In this document: positions 8,389 through 17,170 of the stretch, piece by piece
How the letters are laid out: every line of letters begins with the position of its first letter
Position numbering within the stretch: the stretch's first letter is position 1
Origin: JBNKHG01 sp050290225
GTDB taxonomy: Bacteria; Pseudomonadota; Gammaproteobacteria; Pseudomonadales; Cellvibrionaceae
Assembly (NCBI GenBank): GCA_050290225.1
Contig: JBNKHG010000062.1
Coordinates: 1-53,995 of the forward strand
Length of the DNA stretch: 53,995 bases
Direction: 5' to 3'
Position numbers and translations under genes: made by a program
The notes under the pieces: generated by a model
Told to the model about the DNA's origin: nothing
Seen by the model: the letters and a program-made list of their open reading frames with translations, nothing else
The model's database searches: none

Positions 8389-8725
8389 GAATATATCCTT
8401 ATAATCTAGGGAACCCCTGGTTAATTCAGAGGAACCAGCCGCACACGAATGTGCGGCGATTTTTGATGGCAGTAAGCCATTGGAGATGAAGTAAACACAA
8501 CATCACATTTATTGTTTTCGTACTCTGATAAAGCCAGGGGCGGCTTTAATCTAGAGCTTCCCGGATGATCATTCGAGCCTGTTAGCAAGCCCTCGTGTTA
8601 GTCTAGTGGTTCAGCCGAAAATAAAAACCGCGCTAAGAAACAGGCATTACCATTCAACAGGCCGCATTTGAATGACCTAAACTGGTCCGATATGGAGCGG
8701 CAACCCACACAGAGAGCCAGTGACA
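8389..8725. other. Intergenic region with hairpins, no gene seen
   Basis: About 340 bp between the divergent coiled-coil gene and a small gene. It contains CTGGTT...AACCAG (8417-8438) followed directly by an 8-bp GC stem with a CGAA loop (8438-8457) and ATTTTTG. Promoters for both neighbours should lie here. No tRNA or open frame was recognised. Confidence 0.6.
8438..8463 (+). terminator. Orphan terminator-like hairpin
   Basis: GCCGCACA-CGAA-TGTGCGGC, an 8-bp perfect stem with a four-base loop, is followed on the plus strand by ATTTTTG. No annotated plus-strand gene ends here: the coiled-coil gene reads the other way and starts at 8388. It could end a short unannotated RNA or act as a leader hairpin of the minus-strand mRNA. 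Confidence 0.45.
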
Positions 8726-8929
8726 ATGGAAATCAACCGGGCAAAAGAACTGATACAGGTACAGCTTCAATTCGGCAGCGGTTACAACCGTAACGCGGTA
8801 CGTATGATTCTTGGAGAGCTGCACCGCACCCAGGGGCAACAATCGGTAGATCAAATAATTCACGAGCTTGATCTTGAACACTATTTCGGACTGAAAGCCG
8901 GTACCGATTTCAGCCGTGTCGGGACTTAA
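8726..8929 (+). CDS. Small conserved-looking protein of unknown function
   Basis: A 67-residue soluble protein with predicted helices (EINRAKELIQVQLQFG, NAVRMILGELHRTQG, QSVDQIIHELDLEHYF). No known motif is recognised. I place the start at the ATG 8726, with an AGAG site upstream; a GTG two codons earlier is possible. Its stop codon overlaps by 4 bp the stop of the convergent zinc-ribbon membrane gene. The composition is that of an ordinary coding sequence. Confidence 0.6.
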   Translation: MEINRAKELIQVQLQFGSGYNRNAVRMILGELHRTQGQQSVDQIIHELDLEHYFGLKAGTDFSRVGT

Positions 8930-9246
8930 GACGAGCTGGCTGTTCGATCAAGCCGGCTGATATGAATCGAGTAACGATGCAAAAGAAACCCGGCAGCAAA
9001 GGCGAGCAGGCCACCAAACTCGATCGCGAAGATAAACACCATTTGCCAGGGGTCGATCAGCAGGCATCCCAGTACCGTACCGCCGATCCACAGCAACAAC
9101 CCGAACAGGGCGCTCCGTTTTAGCGAATACCGGTAATTGGAGTGGTACCTCTGACCACAGCCATCGCAACAAAACTCGGGCCGTCTCGCGACCCACCCTT
9201 CAATCGCTTGCCCACATTGGGTGCAGTGAAACCGGTTGATATCCAT
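8926..9246 (-). CDS. Zinc-ribbon membrane protein
   Basis: A 106-residue protein. Two CxxC pairs (CTQCG at about residue 8 and CDGCG at about residue 28) form a likely N-terminal zinc ribbon, followed by a basic stretch and two membrane helices (about residues 47-65 and 68-90). The ATG at 9246 is preferred over a GTG one codon earlier. It begins 27 bp after the tandem HAD gene ends on the same strand, so the two are probably co-transcribed. The function is unknown. Confidence 0.7.
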   Translation of the reverse strand: MDINRFHCTQCGQAIEGWVARRPEFCCDGCGQRYHSNYRYSLKRSALFGLLLWIGGTVLGCLLIDPWQMVFIFAIEFGGLLAFAAGFLLHRYSIHISRLDRTASSS

Positions 9247-9273
9247 CACGATACGAACCCCTGACAGCAGCGG

Positions 9274-11004
9274 TCAGATACTCCACCCTTTGCGCGGACG
9301 GGCGGCGCGACAAGCCAGTGTCAGGGCCCAGAATTCACCAAAATCGTTCACCACCACATCCGGCTTGTGCGGGTGCTTCTCGGTACCGGGAAAAATCTTG
9401 TCCAGCCACTGCTGGTCCCACTGGGCACCGTTAAAGAAGACGCTGGTAACGCCGGCCCGTTTAGCGGCGATGGTGTCGGTGGTACTATCACCGATGTACC
9501 AGATCTCCGGTCCCGGCAGCAGGTGGAGATTATCCAGCGCCTTCAGTATCGGGTCGGCGTGGGGTTTACGTAACGCGGTGTCGTCACCGCAAACGGTCGT
9601 ATCAAACAACGCTGTCCAACCGGTCCCTTCAACCGCCGCCAATTCGTGTTCAAAAAACTCCCGGTCCCGGTTGGTCAACACACCCAGTTTCAAATCCAGC
9701 GCACGCAGCGCCACCAGCATATCCTTGACCCCGGGTTCGAACGGGTACACGGCGCCAAAATGGTTCCGGTAGTGTCGATTAAACGCCGCATGGGCAATCT
9801 GCTTGGCCTCCTCATCGGTGCCAAACAGCACCTCAAAAATATCCGTTCGGGAGATCTTGCGATCGGCTTTGATCTTGGGATGCAGCTGATGATAGTTGCG
9901 TACATGCTCCACCAACTTGGCATCCTCAACCGTTTTACTCTGGCTGGAATCCACCAGCCGCGCCGACAAACCCAGATCATCCAGTTCAGGCAACATGTCA
10001 TCCACCGCGTGGTACATGGCATCGAGGGTATCCACCAACGTCGCATGCCAATCGAACAGCAGCAACTCCGGTGCCGTAAGATCGACTACCGCCGGGTGCC
10101 AGTCCGGTTCGATCCGCGGTGGCGGCTGGCGACGCGGTGGCAGGCGCTCCGGACGACTGGCCCAGATGGCAGCTCGCTCCGGGGCCATCTCCTTCGGCTC
10201 CAGTTTGTAGATCAGATCCAGTAATGAGTCGAGATCATCCACCACCGCATCCGGCTTGTGCGGATGCTGTTCGGTTTGCGGGAAGATCCGTTCCAGCCAA
10301 TCCCAATCCCACATGGCACCGTTGTAAAAGATGCTGGTGATGCCCGCCTCTTTGGCAGCAATGGTATCGGTACGGCTATCCCCCAGGTACCAGACATCCG
10401 CATCCGGTTCGCTCTTTAGGTTGGCAATCGCTTTCAGCAGCACATCCGGTGCCGGCTTATGGTGCGCCACCTCATCGCCACATACCGTGGTATCGAACAG
10501 CGCAACCCAACTGCCCCCTTCCAGGCCGCGCATCTCTTGCCCCAGAAATTCACGGCTGCGATTAGTGGGTACGGCAAGCTTGATGCCCAATTTGCGCAAC
10601 AGCAGCAGCCGTTCACGCATGCCTGGCTCAAACGGTTTTACTTCACCAAAATGGTCGCGATAGCAGTCATTGAACGCCTTATGCGCAATCGAAATCGCCT
10701 CCAGGTCCGGACCGAACAGGGCATCGAAGATATCGGTGCGGGAAACCCGATGCTCCGCGCGGATCTTTGGGTGCAAACGGCGAAATATGCGCACGAATCG
10801 CACCAGTTTCATATCGTCCGGGGTTTTGCTCAGCTCTTCCGGGGCCAGCCGGTTCAACAGCCCCAACTCCTCGAACTGAGGTAGCAAATCGTCGATGGCC
10901 CGGTACATCGCATCCAGCGAATCCACCAGCGTGGCATGCCAGTCGAGTAGCAGCACCTTGGGGGGAGTGAGTGTCCGCACGGTGGGATCGATTCGATAAC
11001 TCAA
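9274..11004 (-). CDS. Tandem-duplicated HAD-like hydrolase with DWHAT motif
   Basis: A 576-residue protein made of two homologous haloacid-dehalogenase-like halves (about residues 14-275 and 311-570) joined by a Pro/Arg-rich linker. Each half has motif I DWHATLVD (nucleophile Asp21 and Asp318), motif II TNRS or TNRD, the motif III Lys in HHKPAPD or LRKPHAD, and motif IV GDSRTD or GDSTTD. In both, the usual second Asp of DxDxT is replaced by His (23 and 320), a departure shared in part with the DWAGT of phosphonoacetaldehyde hydrolases. Both halves keep the other catalytic residues, so both may be active phosphatases. Substrate unknown. A zinc-ribbon membrane gene follows in the same operon. 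Confidence 0.85.
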   Translation of the reverse strand: MSYRIDPTVRTLTPPKVLLLDWHATLVDSLDAMYRAIDDLLPQFEELGLLNRLAPEELSKTPDDMKLVRFVRIFRRLHPKIRAEHRVSRTDIFDALFGPDLEAISIAHKAFNDCYRDHFGEVKPFEPGMRERLLLLRKLGIKLAVPTNRSREFLGQEMRGLEGGSWVALFDTTVCGDEVAHHKPAPDVLLKAIANLKSEPDADVWYLGDSRTDTIAAKEAGITSIFYNGAMWDWDWLERIFPQTEQHPHKPDAVVDDLDSLLDLIYKLEPKEMAPERAAIWASRPERLPPRRQPPPRIEPDWHPAVVDLTAPELLLFDWHATLVDTLDAMYHAVDDMLPELDDLGLSARLVDSSQSKTVEDAKLVEHVRNYHQLHPKIKADRKISRTDIFEVLFGTDEEAKQIAHAAFNRHYRNHFGAVYPFEPGVKDMLVALRALDLKLGVLTNRDREFFEHELAAVEGTGWTALFDTTVCGDDTALRKPHADPILKALDNLHLLPGPEIWYIGDSTTDTIAAKRAGVTSVFFNGAQWDQQWLDKIFPGTEKHPHKPDVVVNDFGEFWALTLACRAARPRKGWSI

Positions 11005-11256
11005 CAGGTAGCGCTCCTCTTGTTAACGGGTTAACCCGCCATGCATCATCGTGCCGCTTAAACGCATCATGGCTTGTTGAAGCAGCCTTGAGTATTACAC
11101 AGAGAAGAGGATGGCGTGAAGGCTATCCCACCCCGGACACCCGAGCCCGCTTCCAGGCCCCATGCCGGTTGAAGTCCGCCGGGGGTAAGGCTATTCTTAG
11201 TCGCCAAAGCTGTCTCATATGACCGAGACAAACTTCATCTATCTATTGGAATAATA

Positions 11257-11934
11257 ATGAAAAAATATCTATTGATCGCCAGTCTGGCAGTGACCTTGCT
11301 TGGCTGCGATAACGGCAGCCAAATTCCGCAACCGGAACCCGGCAAACAACCCAGCCAAGCCGCCCCATCGACGCAGGTCGACGAGGGCAAATACAAACGG
11401 CTCAAGGCCCCCCTGCCGACTGACGAACTGTCGGCCCATGAGCCTTATGTGGTGGAATTTTTCTGGTTTGGCTGCCCCCATTGCTACAGCCTGGAGCCCC
11501 TGGCAAAGGCTTTCAGAGAGGAAAACCCGGATATTCAATTCATCACCATCCCGGCCGCACCCAATCAACGCTGGGAGATCGAGGCACGAATCTACTACGC
11601 CATGGAGGCGTTGGGCATCAAGGATAGCCACTACGAGCGGGTCTTTAACCTCTATGCCGAAAAGCGCAATGAAAAACGCTACCCCACCCTGGATGAAGTG
11701 GCTGCCCTGTTCCAAGACGCCGCCGTCACCAAAGCGGCGCTGGAAGAGCAGATGAAGAGTGAAGCTGTCTCAGCACAAATCGAGCGGTCGAAGCGGCTGT
11801 TTGACCAGGCGGAGCTGACCGGCGTCCCCAGCTTGATCATCAACGGGAAATACCAACTCGAATTCGCCGGACTGGATAGTGAGGCGTTTGCCAAGGATTT
11901 CATGCAGACCATCCGTTCCCTCGGCAAACAGTAA
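11257..11934 (+). CDS. dsbA: Thiol:disulfide interchange protein DsbA, lipoprotein form
   Basis: A 225-residue thioredoxin-fold oxidoreductase that introduces disulfides into exported proteins. The signal peptide ends in a lipobox, LLGC (Cys18), so the protein should be lipid-anchored on the periplasmic side. The active site is C73-P-H-C76 in FWFGCPHCYSLEPL, followed by the inserted helical domain and the cis-proline region TGVPSLIINGKY. This DsbA class is common in gammaproteobacteria. A terminator hairpin follows directly. It is monocistronic here, with 250 bp of non-coding DNA upstream. Confidence 0.92.
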   Translation: MKKYLLIASLAVTLLGCDNGSQIPQPEPGKQPSQAAPSTQVDEGKYKRLKAPLPTDELSAHEPYVVEFFWFGCPHCYSLEPLAKAFREENPDIQFITIPAAPNQRWEIEARIYYAMEALGIKDSHYERVFNLYAEKRNEKRYPTLDEVAALFQDAAVTKAALEEQMKSEAVSAQIERSKRLFDQAELTGVPSLIINGKYQLEFAGLDSEAFAKDFMQTIRSLGKQ

Positions 11935-11944
11935 TGGATAAGTG

Positions 11945-11984
11945 GCCGTCCCCTGCTGGACAGGGGGAGCGGCATTCCTTTTTT
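11945..11984 (+). terminator. Intrinsic terminator after dsbA
   Basis: GCCG-CCCCTG, loop CTGGA, then CAGGGG and GCGGC form an interrupted stem followed by TTCCTTTTTT, immediately after the dsbA stop codon. Confidence 0.8.
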
Positions 11985-12101
11985 GCTTGATTTCGATAAA
12001 CCGTGTAAAAGTGATCTCTATTCTGCGATCGGGTGCGATATCAAACACCCTGTCGGCACCTCGGTGTTCGCGCACTATTACACCTGCCGGGAGACAAACC
12101 G

Positions 12102-12623
12102 ATGCTGGATGTACGACTGAACGCACTGAAACGGGCCATGCAGTTGGAAAAAGAGGGTATGGCTTATTATGCGGTCGCCCGTGACAAGGCGACCAGCGAG
12201 ATTGGCCGCAACATGTTCGAGTATCTGCGCAGGTCGGAAGAGGGACACATCCGGCGAATCCGGGAGATCTACCACTCGTTGGAGCAGTCTGGCATCTGGC
12301 CCGATCAGCCGCCCATCGCCGATTCCCATAATGAGGTCTACAAGACCATCTTCAGCGAAGCCCTAACGGAACTGAAGGCGAAACAGCGCCTGGATAGCGA
12401 CGATATAGCCGCGTTGGAACAGGCGGCCGAGTTTGAACGCCAAGGTGAAAACTTTTACGCGGAACGTACCGAAGCCGCTACTGACCTGTTTGAAAAGAAC
12501 TTTTACACCCAATTGGCCCACGAAGAGTTTCATCACCTCAAGGCGATCCAGGACAGCATCTTGATGCTCAAGGACCCTCAGGGGTTCTTTGCTGATCGTG
12601 AATTCGGCACCTTGGCCGGCTGA
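12102..12623 (+). CDS. Ferritin-like / rubrerythrin-type diiron protein
   Basis: A 173-residue four-helix protein. Carboxylate/His metal-ligand motifs occur in the expected order: LEKEGMAYY in helix 1, EEGHIRRI in helix 2, FERQGENFY in helix 3 and HEEFHHLKAI in helix 4. This matches the erythrin/ferritin-like domain of rubrerythrins, but there is no C-terminal rubredoxin CxxC domain. Such proteins reduce peroxide or oxidise iron in the cytoplasm. The start at 12102 follows GGGAG 8 bp upstream. It stands between dsbA and the metal island. Confidence 0.82.
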   Translation: MLDVRLNALKRAMQLEKEGMAYYAVARDKATSEIGRNMFEYLRRSEEGHIRRIREIYHSLEQSGIWPDQPPIADSHNEVYKTIFSEALTELKAKQRLDSDDIAALEQAAEFERQGENFYAERTEAATDLFEKNFYTQLAHEEFHHLKAIQDSILMLKDPQGFFADREFGTLAG

Positions 12624-12686
12624 ATCGCAGCGACCTGACCTTACCACTACCGTTCAAGGCAGCGGCTTAATCGGCAATTGGGTAAA

Positions 12687-13112
12687 TCATTCGGATACGG
12701 AGTGACCACCCTGCCCGCTTCGACCAATACCCATGTAAGAGACCAATAGCTGGCCGATAGCGCCGAGACCCAGCAGACAGAGCGCCAACAGGGCAAAGTC
12801 CCCTGCCTTCAGGGCCAACAGGACAAAACCCAGGTCAAACAGGACCACCATAACGCCTGTCGCCAGCGCCGTACCCCTTAATGTGGCGGGCGTGCCCGTT
12901 TTGGCCAGTAGCGCCGCCCCCAACACCGTTCCCGTACCGATGATAATGCCATACACGATGTGGTACATAATCGAGATAAACCAGGCGCCACCGGCCCCCA
13001 CATCCACCACCAGCGTCGACCATCCCGGCAGCAGGCGCTGGGTAATCGGCCCCACGACCACCGCTACACACAGCGACACCGCAAAAATCTTCAACATTGA
13101 AAAACTGTTCAT
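12687..13112 (-). CDS. Four-helix membrane protein of unknown function
   Basis: A 141-residue hydrophobic protein with four predicted membrane segments (about residues 7-25, 40-65, 80-100 and 103-125), rich in Gly and Leu, ending in a short hydrophilic tail. I chose the ATG at 13112, with GGGAG just upstream; earlier in-frame starts add a charged, non-membrane extension. It is the last gene of a minus-strand run that contains the SHOCT, P-type ATPase and DUF302 genes, 104 bp after the SHOCT stop. A role in the metal island is only suggested by position. Confidence 0.65.
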   Translation of the reverse strand: MNSFSMLKIFAVSLCVAVVVGPITQRLLPGWSTLVVDVGAGGAWFISIMYHIVYGIIIGTGTVLGAALLAKTGTPATLRGTALATGVMVVLFDLGFVLLALKAGDFALLALCLLGLGAIGQLLVSYMGIGRSGQGGHSVSE

Positions 13113-13216
13113 GTCACTCCCACGTCTGTAATAGCCGGCGCGATTATAAATCGTGGCGCGCGCATTGAACATGGAGCCGCAAGCCCGATCACACACGGCC
13201 GGACGGCCAGGCAGCT

Positions 13217-13441
13217 TTAGTCTTCCAGATCCTTGCGCTTCTGCTCAAACTCCTGTTGATCGATCTCCCCTCGCGCATAGCGATTTTTCAGGATTTCTAG
13301 CGCCGATTGCCCTGACTTATCCTGATAGCTGTCACCGCCCACGATAGTCTTTATCAGCCATACCACACCGACGATCACCAGGATCCAGAACAGCCACATA
13401 AAGATGCCTCCAAAACCCATACCGTAACCGTTGCCCATCAT
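13217..13441 (-). CDS. SHOCT-domain small membrane protein
   Basis: A 74-residue protein: a Gly/Met-rich N-terminus, one membrane helix (about residues 12-34), then a C-terminal SHOCT domain (LEILKNRYARGEIDQQEFEQ), a short domain often found on small membrane proteins. The start is the MMGNG methionine at 13441, with AGGAG 6 bp upstream. It follows the copper ATPase stop codon by 13 bp and is surely in the same transcript. SHOCT/GYG-type miniproteins recur beside copper ATPases in proteobacteria; their role is not established. Confidence 0.85.
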   Translation of the reverse strand: MMGNGYGMGFGGIFMWLFWILVIVGVVWLIKTIVGGDSYQDKSGQSALEILKNRYARGEIDQQEFEQKRKDLED

Positions 13442-13454
13442 GGAATTCTCCTCA

Positions 13455-15785
13455 CTAATCAACCAGGTTTCTCAACCTGAGTGCGTTGCCGATTACCGAG
13501 ACCGAACTGAGGCTCATGGCCGCCGCCGCAATCATCGGTGAGAGTAACAGACCAAACAGGGGATACAGCACCCCAGCCGCCACCGGCACCCCCAGGGAGT
13601 TATAGACAAAGGCGAAAAACAGATTCTGGCGAATGTTGCGCATGGTCGCACGACTCAATCGCCGTGCACGAACGATACCACGCAGATCGCCCTTTACCAG
13701 CGTCACGCCCGCGCTCTCCATCGCCACATCGGTCCCGGTACCCATAGCGATGCCGACATGAGATTGGGCCAGGGCTGGCGCGTCATTGATGCCGTCGCCG
13801 GCCATCGCCACAATATGGCCTTCCGCCTGCAACTTTTTAACGATTGCCGCCTTCTGCTCCGGCAGCACCTCCGCCTCCACTCGGTCGATGCCGAGTTTGT
13901 CTGCCACCGATGTGGCGGTAGTGCGGTTGTCACCGGTCAGCATCACAACGGTAACGCCTGCTGCATGAAGATCGTCGATCGCCTGGGATGTAGAGACCTT
14001 GATCGGATCGGCGACGCCGATCAGCCCGGCTGCCTGGCCATCGATGGCCACCAGCATCACCGTCTCTCCCTTAGCGCGTCCAGCCTCAGCGGTTTGCGGC
14101 AGCGATCCCGGGTCGATCGCCAGCTTTTCGAACAACTTCAGGTTGCCCAGCGCTACCTGTTGCCCCGCCACGCGACCGGTCACTCCCCTTCCGGTCACCG
14201 ACTCGAACCCCTCGGTAGCCAAAAGATCGAGTCCCCGATCCTTAGCACCTTGTACGATCGCCTCAGCCAGTGGGTGCTCGCTGGCTCGCTCAAGACTGGC
14301 GGCCAGACTCAGCACCTGTTGTTCATTAAACGGCGCACACGCCTGAACGGCTATCAACCGCGGCTTGCCCTCGGTCAGGGTACCGGTTTTATCCACAACC
14401 AGGGTATCCACCCGTTCCATGATCTCCAGCGCTTCGGCATTCTTGATCAGTACGCCCAGGGTCGCCCCTTTCCCGGTGCCCACCATGATCGACATAGGCG
14501 TAGCCAGTCCCAGGGCACAGGGACAGGCGATAATCAGCACCGCCACCGCATTGACGATGGCATGGGTCAGTCGCGGCTCCGGTCCAAAGCTGCCCCAAAC
14601 TATCAGCGTTACCAGAGCCACCAGCACCACCGTCGGGACGAAATAACCGGCCACCACATCGGCCAGTTTCTGAATCGGCGCCCGTGAGCGCTGCGCTTCG
14701 CCGACCATCTGGACAATCTGCGCCAACAAGGTGTCGGCACCGACCTTCTCTGCCCGCATCAGCAGGCTGCCCGTACCGTTTACCGTGGCACCGATCAGGG
14801 TCCCATTAACCGCCTTCTCAACCGGTATCGACTCACCCGTCACCATCGACTCATCAACCGTACTGTGGCCCTCGACGACCACACCGTCTACCGGAACCTT
14901 TTCACCTGGCCGGATGCGAAGCATGTTGCCCGGTACCACCCGGTCCAGCGCAATATCCTCCTCCGTCCCATCCAGGCGCACGATTCGAGCCGACTTGGGA
15001 GCCAAACCCAACAACAGTTTGATCGCGGCATTGGTTTGACTACGGGCGCGCAATTCCAGCACCTGCCCCAGCAAGACCAGGGTGGTGATCACGGCAGACG
15101 CTTCAAAATAAACCGGCACGCTGCCGTCGGCATGACGCATGGTGATTGGGAACAATCCGGGCCACAACAAAGCGACCAGGCTGTAGACCCAGGCGACCGA
15201 GACGCCCAGCCCGATCAGCGTGAACATGTTGAGATTCCAGCTCAAAACCGAGTGCCAGCCACGTATCAGGAACGGCTTGCCGCCCCATAACACTACCGGG
15301 GTGGCGAGGAGAAACTCGGCCCACTGAATTCCGCGCATCGTGAACGTTTGCGGCAGCCAAGCGGGAGCCAGGTCGGTAATCATTGCCAGCAAAAACAGCG
15401 GCAGCGACAACAGCAGACTACCCCAGAAACGGCGGCTCATGTCGATCAGCTCTTCATTCCGCGTTTCAGGCGCCGCACTTCGAGGCTCCAGTGCCATGCC
15501 ACACTTGGGGCAGTTACCCGGATGGTCTTGCACCACCTCCGGATGCATCGGACAGGTATAAACGGCCGCGGATGAAGTCACATCGGGGATCGCGACGGGA
15601 TACGCCGGTTCTGCATCCAGGTAATCGCCAGGAATAGCGACAAACCTATCCCTGCAATGCGCACTGCAGAAACGGTACTCAACACCGTGATACCGGTAGC
15701 GATGCCCGGTCGTATCCGAAACCTGCATGCCGCAGACCGGATCGACCGATGGTGTCGACATCCCCATTTCCGCTTGCTTAGCCAT
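13455..15785 (-). CDS. Heavy-metal (Cu+-type) translocating P1B ATPase
   Basis: A 776-residue inner-membrane pump exporting Cu(I)/Ag(I). The N-terminus has no HMA domain. It has instead a YHS-type segment (CGMQV...FCSAHC, about residues 15-50) and a heavy-metal-binding zinc-ribbon-like domain (CPMHPEV...CPKCGM, about 78-100). Eight membrane helices surround the A domain (TGES), the CPC ion site (Cys421, Cys423) and the DKTGT phosphorylation Asp465. The YN pair and MSLSSVS in the last helices are the residues that specify Cu(I). The start is uncertain: 15785 has GGGAGGGGT close upstream, and a TTG 12 codons earlier and an ATG at 15767 are alternatives. It lies downstream of DUF302 and upstream of SHOCT. 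Confidence 0.9.
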   Translation of the reverse strand: MAKQAEMGMSTPSVDPVCGMQVSDTTGHRYRYHGVEYRFCSAHCRDRFVAIPGDYLDAEPAYPVAIPDVTSSAAVYTCPMHPEVVQDHPGNCPKCGMALEPRSAAPETRNEELIDMSRRFWGSLLLSLPLFLLAMITDLAPAWLPQTFTMRGIQWAEFLLATPVVLWGGKPFLIRGWHSVLSWNLNMFTLIGLGVSVAWVYSLVALLWPGLFPITMRHADGSVPVYFEASAVITTLVLLGQVLELRARSQTNAAIKLLLGLAPKSARIVRLDGTEEDIALDRVVPGNMLRIRPGEKVPVDGVVVEGHSTVDESMVTGESIPVEKAVNGTLIGATVNGTGSLLMRAEKVGADTLLAQIVQMVGEAQRSRAPIQKLADVVAGYFVPTVVLVALVTLIVWGSFGPEPRLTHAIVNAVAVLIIACPCALGLATPMSIMVGTGKGATLGVLIKNAEALEIMERVDTLVVDKTGTLTEGKPRLIAVQACAPFNEQQVLSLAASLERASEHPLAEAIVQGAKDRGLDLLATEGFESVTGRGVTGRVAGQQVALGNLKLFEKLAIDPGSLPQTAEAGRAKGETVMLVAIDGQAAGLIGVADPIKVSTSQAIDDLHAAGVTVVMLTGDNRTTATSVADKLGIDRVEAEVLPEQKAAIVKKLQAEGHIVAMAGDGINDAPALAQSHVGIAMGTGTDVAMESAGVTLVKGDLRGIVRARRLSRATMRNIRQNLFFAFVYNSLGVPVAAGVLYPLFGLLLSPMIAAAAMSLSSVSVIGNALRLRNLVD

Positions 15786-15866
15786 ACCCCTCCCTACCGA
15801 TTCAGATGACCTCTGAGTCAACGCAGTTGGGCTTTGTGATACGGGCTCGCCTACACTGTTTACCGG

Positions 15867-16268
15867 TCAGCCGGTCGGAGTACCGCCCAATTGATCCCGA
15901 ACCCGCAACATGCGGGCACGCACCTCACCCGCCAGCTCCTCGACCCCTTTACCCTGCACCAGACCCAGCACCGCTTGGGGATCCATAAAGGCAACGCAGA
16001 CCGAACCGTCCGGCTCTTCGCGAATCACCACGTTACAGGGCAGCAGGAGACCGATATCGGGGTCCGCCTCCAGCGCCTGGTGGGCCAAGGGTGGATTGCA
16101 GGCCCCCAGTATCCGGTAAGGCGCCCGTTCCACTCCCAGTTTGTTTTTCAGCGTGGCCTGGACATCGATCTCGGTCAATATCCCGAAGCCTTCCGCTTTC
16201 AGGGCCTCCGTCAACCGTTGCTCGATCTCTTGCAGATCGCCTGTCAGGCGGGTTGAAAATCCATACAT
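15867..16268 (-). CDS. DUF302-family protein
   Basis: A 133-residue DUF302 protein, recognised from the GFGILTEIDVQATLK segment, the ILGACNPPLAHQALE block with a conserved Cys, and the LLPCNVVIRE strand. DUF302 proteins form small homodimers; function is not established, though they often occur with copper and sulfur-metabolism genes. The start at 16268 is favoured by GAGGT about 9 bp upstream; an ATG five codons earlier overlaps that site. It is the first gene of the ATPase/SHOCT transcript and about 110 bp from the Met-rich protein gene. Confidence 0.85.
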   Translation of the reverse strand: MYGFSTRLTGDLQEIEQRLTEALKAEGFGILTEIDVQATLKNKLGVERAPYRILGACNPPLAHQALEADPDIGLLLPCNVVIREEPDGSVCVAFMDPQAVLGLVQGKGVEELAGEVRARMLRVRDQLGGTPTG

Positions 16269-16378
16269 CTTGCTATACCTCATTTATTTGAATAATTACT
16301 GTTTGAAGCCATTCCTGCTTCAGGATTGGGATCGACATCTGAGCCGGCCCCACCTCCTTACCATACGCGGGTTGCCGT

Positions 16379-17170
16379 TCAATTGAAGCAGCCCTGTCCC
16401 AATAACAGCTGGGCTTTTTGCTGCTGCGGCGGGGTCAGCACGGCACGGAGATTCTGTAGCGCGTCATATACCCGCTGCCGTGACTCCCACATCGCCTGAT
16501 GCAGATTATTGTGCGTAGCCTGATCAAAACCCTGCCCGGACCACATCGCCTGGTGCGATGCCTGACCCTGGGCTATATGCGACTGCACCGCCTCGGCATA
16601 GTTTTTCCAAGCGGCTTCCTGATCCGCCGTAATACCCAGCTCGGATTTTACCGCCGCCAGCCGTTCGGCAGAATAGGCACCCTGCTGGTTCATCATACCC
16701 GGGCCGCCCATCATGCCTGGACCACCCATCATGCCCGGGTTATGCATCATACCGGGACCATACGTCGAGCCCGGACTATGCATCATGCCAGGACCATACG
16801 TCGCACCCGGACCCTGCATCATGCCGGGACCCTGCATCATGCCGGGACCATACATCGTGCCCGGACCCTGCATCATGCCGGGACCATACATCGTGCCTGG
16901 GCCCTGCATCATGCCGGAATTACCGCCCCAATTTGGGTTTCCGTAACCCGGCTGCACCGTTTCCGGATTGGCATTGCCATTGTTCATCATACCGTACGGC
17001 ATCGTGTTCTGACGCTGATACATCATGCCGGGATAACCGTTTCCGTTATTCATCATCATACCGGGGCCGGCAGGATAGCCATAAGGATTCTGTGCCAACA
17101 AGCTACCTGCTACAGCAAGACCCAGTCCAAGGCCGACTGCCAGTACCAGAGTTTTTGTATTGGTTTTCAT
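16379..17170 (-). CDS. Exported Met-rich repeat protein, Spy/CpxP-like
   Basis: A 263-residue exported protein. A signal peptide (residues 1-25, cut after SLLAQ) is followed by about 130 residues of low-complexity Met/Gly/Pro/Tyr repeat built from GPGMM and GPGTMYGPGMM units. A C-terminal helical domain (residues about 155-260: ELGITADQEAAWKNYAEAV, TPPQQQKAQLLL) resembles the Spy/CpxP/LTXXQ periplasmic family. Met-rich repeats in periplasmic copper proteins bind Cu(I) by thioethers, so copper buffering or sensing is likely. The start at 17170 has an AAGGAG site. It is divergent from the response-regulator gene, with a matching operator between them. Confidence 0.85.
   Translation of the reverse strand: MKTNTKTLVLAVGLGLGLAVAGSLLAQNPYGYPAGPGMMMNNGNGYPGMMYQRQNTMPYGMMNNGNANPETVQPGYGNPNWGGNSGMMQGPGTMYGPGMMQGPGTMYGPGMMQGPGMMQGPGATYGPGMMHSPGSTYGPGMMHNPGMMGGPGMMGGPGMMNQQGAYSAERLAAVKSELGITADQEAAWKNYAEAVQSHIAQGQASHQAMWSGQGFDQATHNNLHQAMWESRQRVYDALQNLRAVLTPPQQQKAQLLLGQGCFN
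16690..16915. repeat. In-frame tandem repeat coding Met-Gly-Pro units
   Basis: Imperfect tandem repetition of 18-bp (GPGMM-type) and 36-bp (GPGxxYGPGMM-type) units inside the Met-rich protein gene. I count about four long and four short units. Units differ mostly at the third codon position, except for T/A/S swaps. All appear to stay in frame, as expected for expansion under coding selection. Confidence 0.85.

Noticed and set aside
9646..10224. Plus-strand frames across the tandem HAD gene
   Set aside because: Antisense shadows of conserved HAD motifs.
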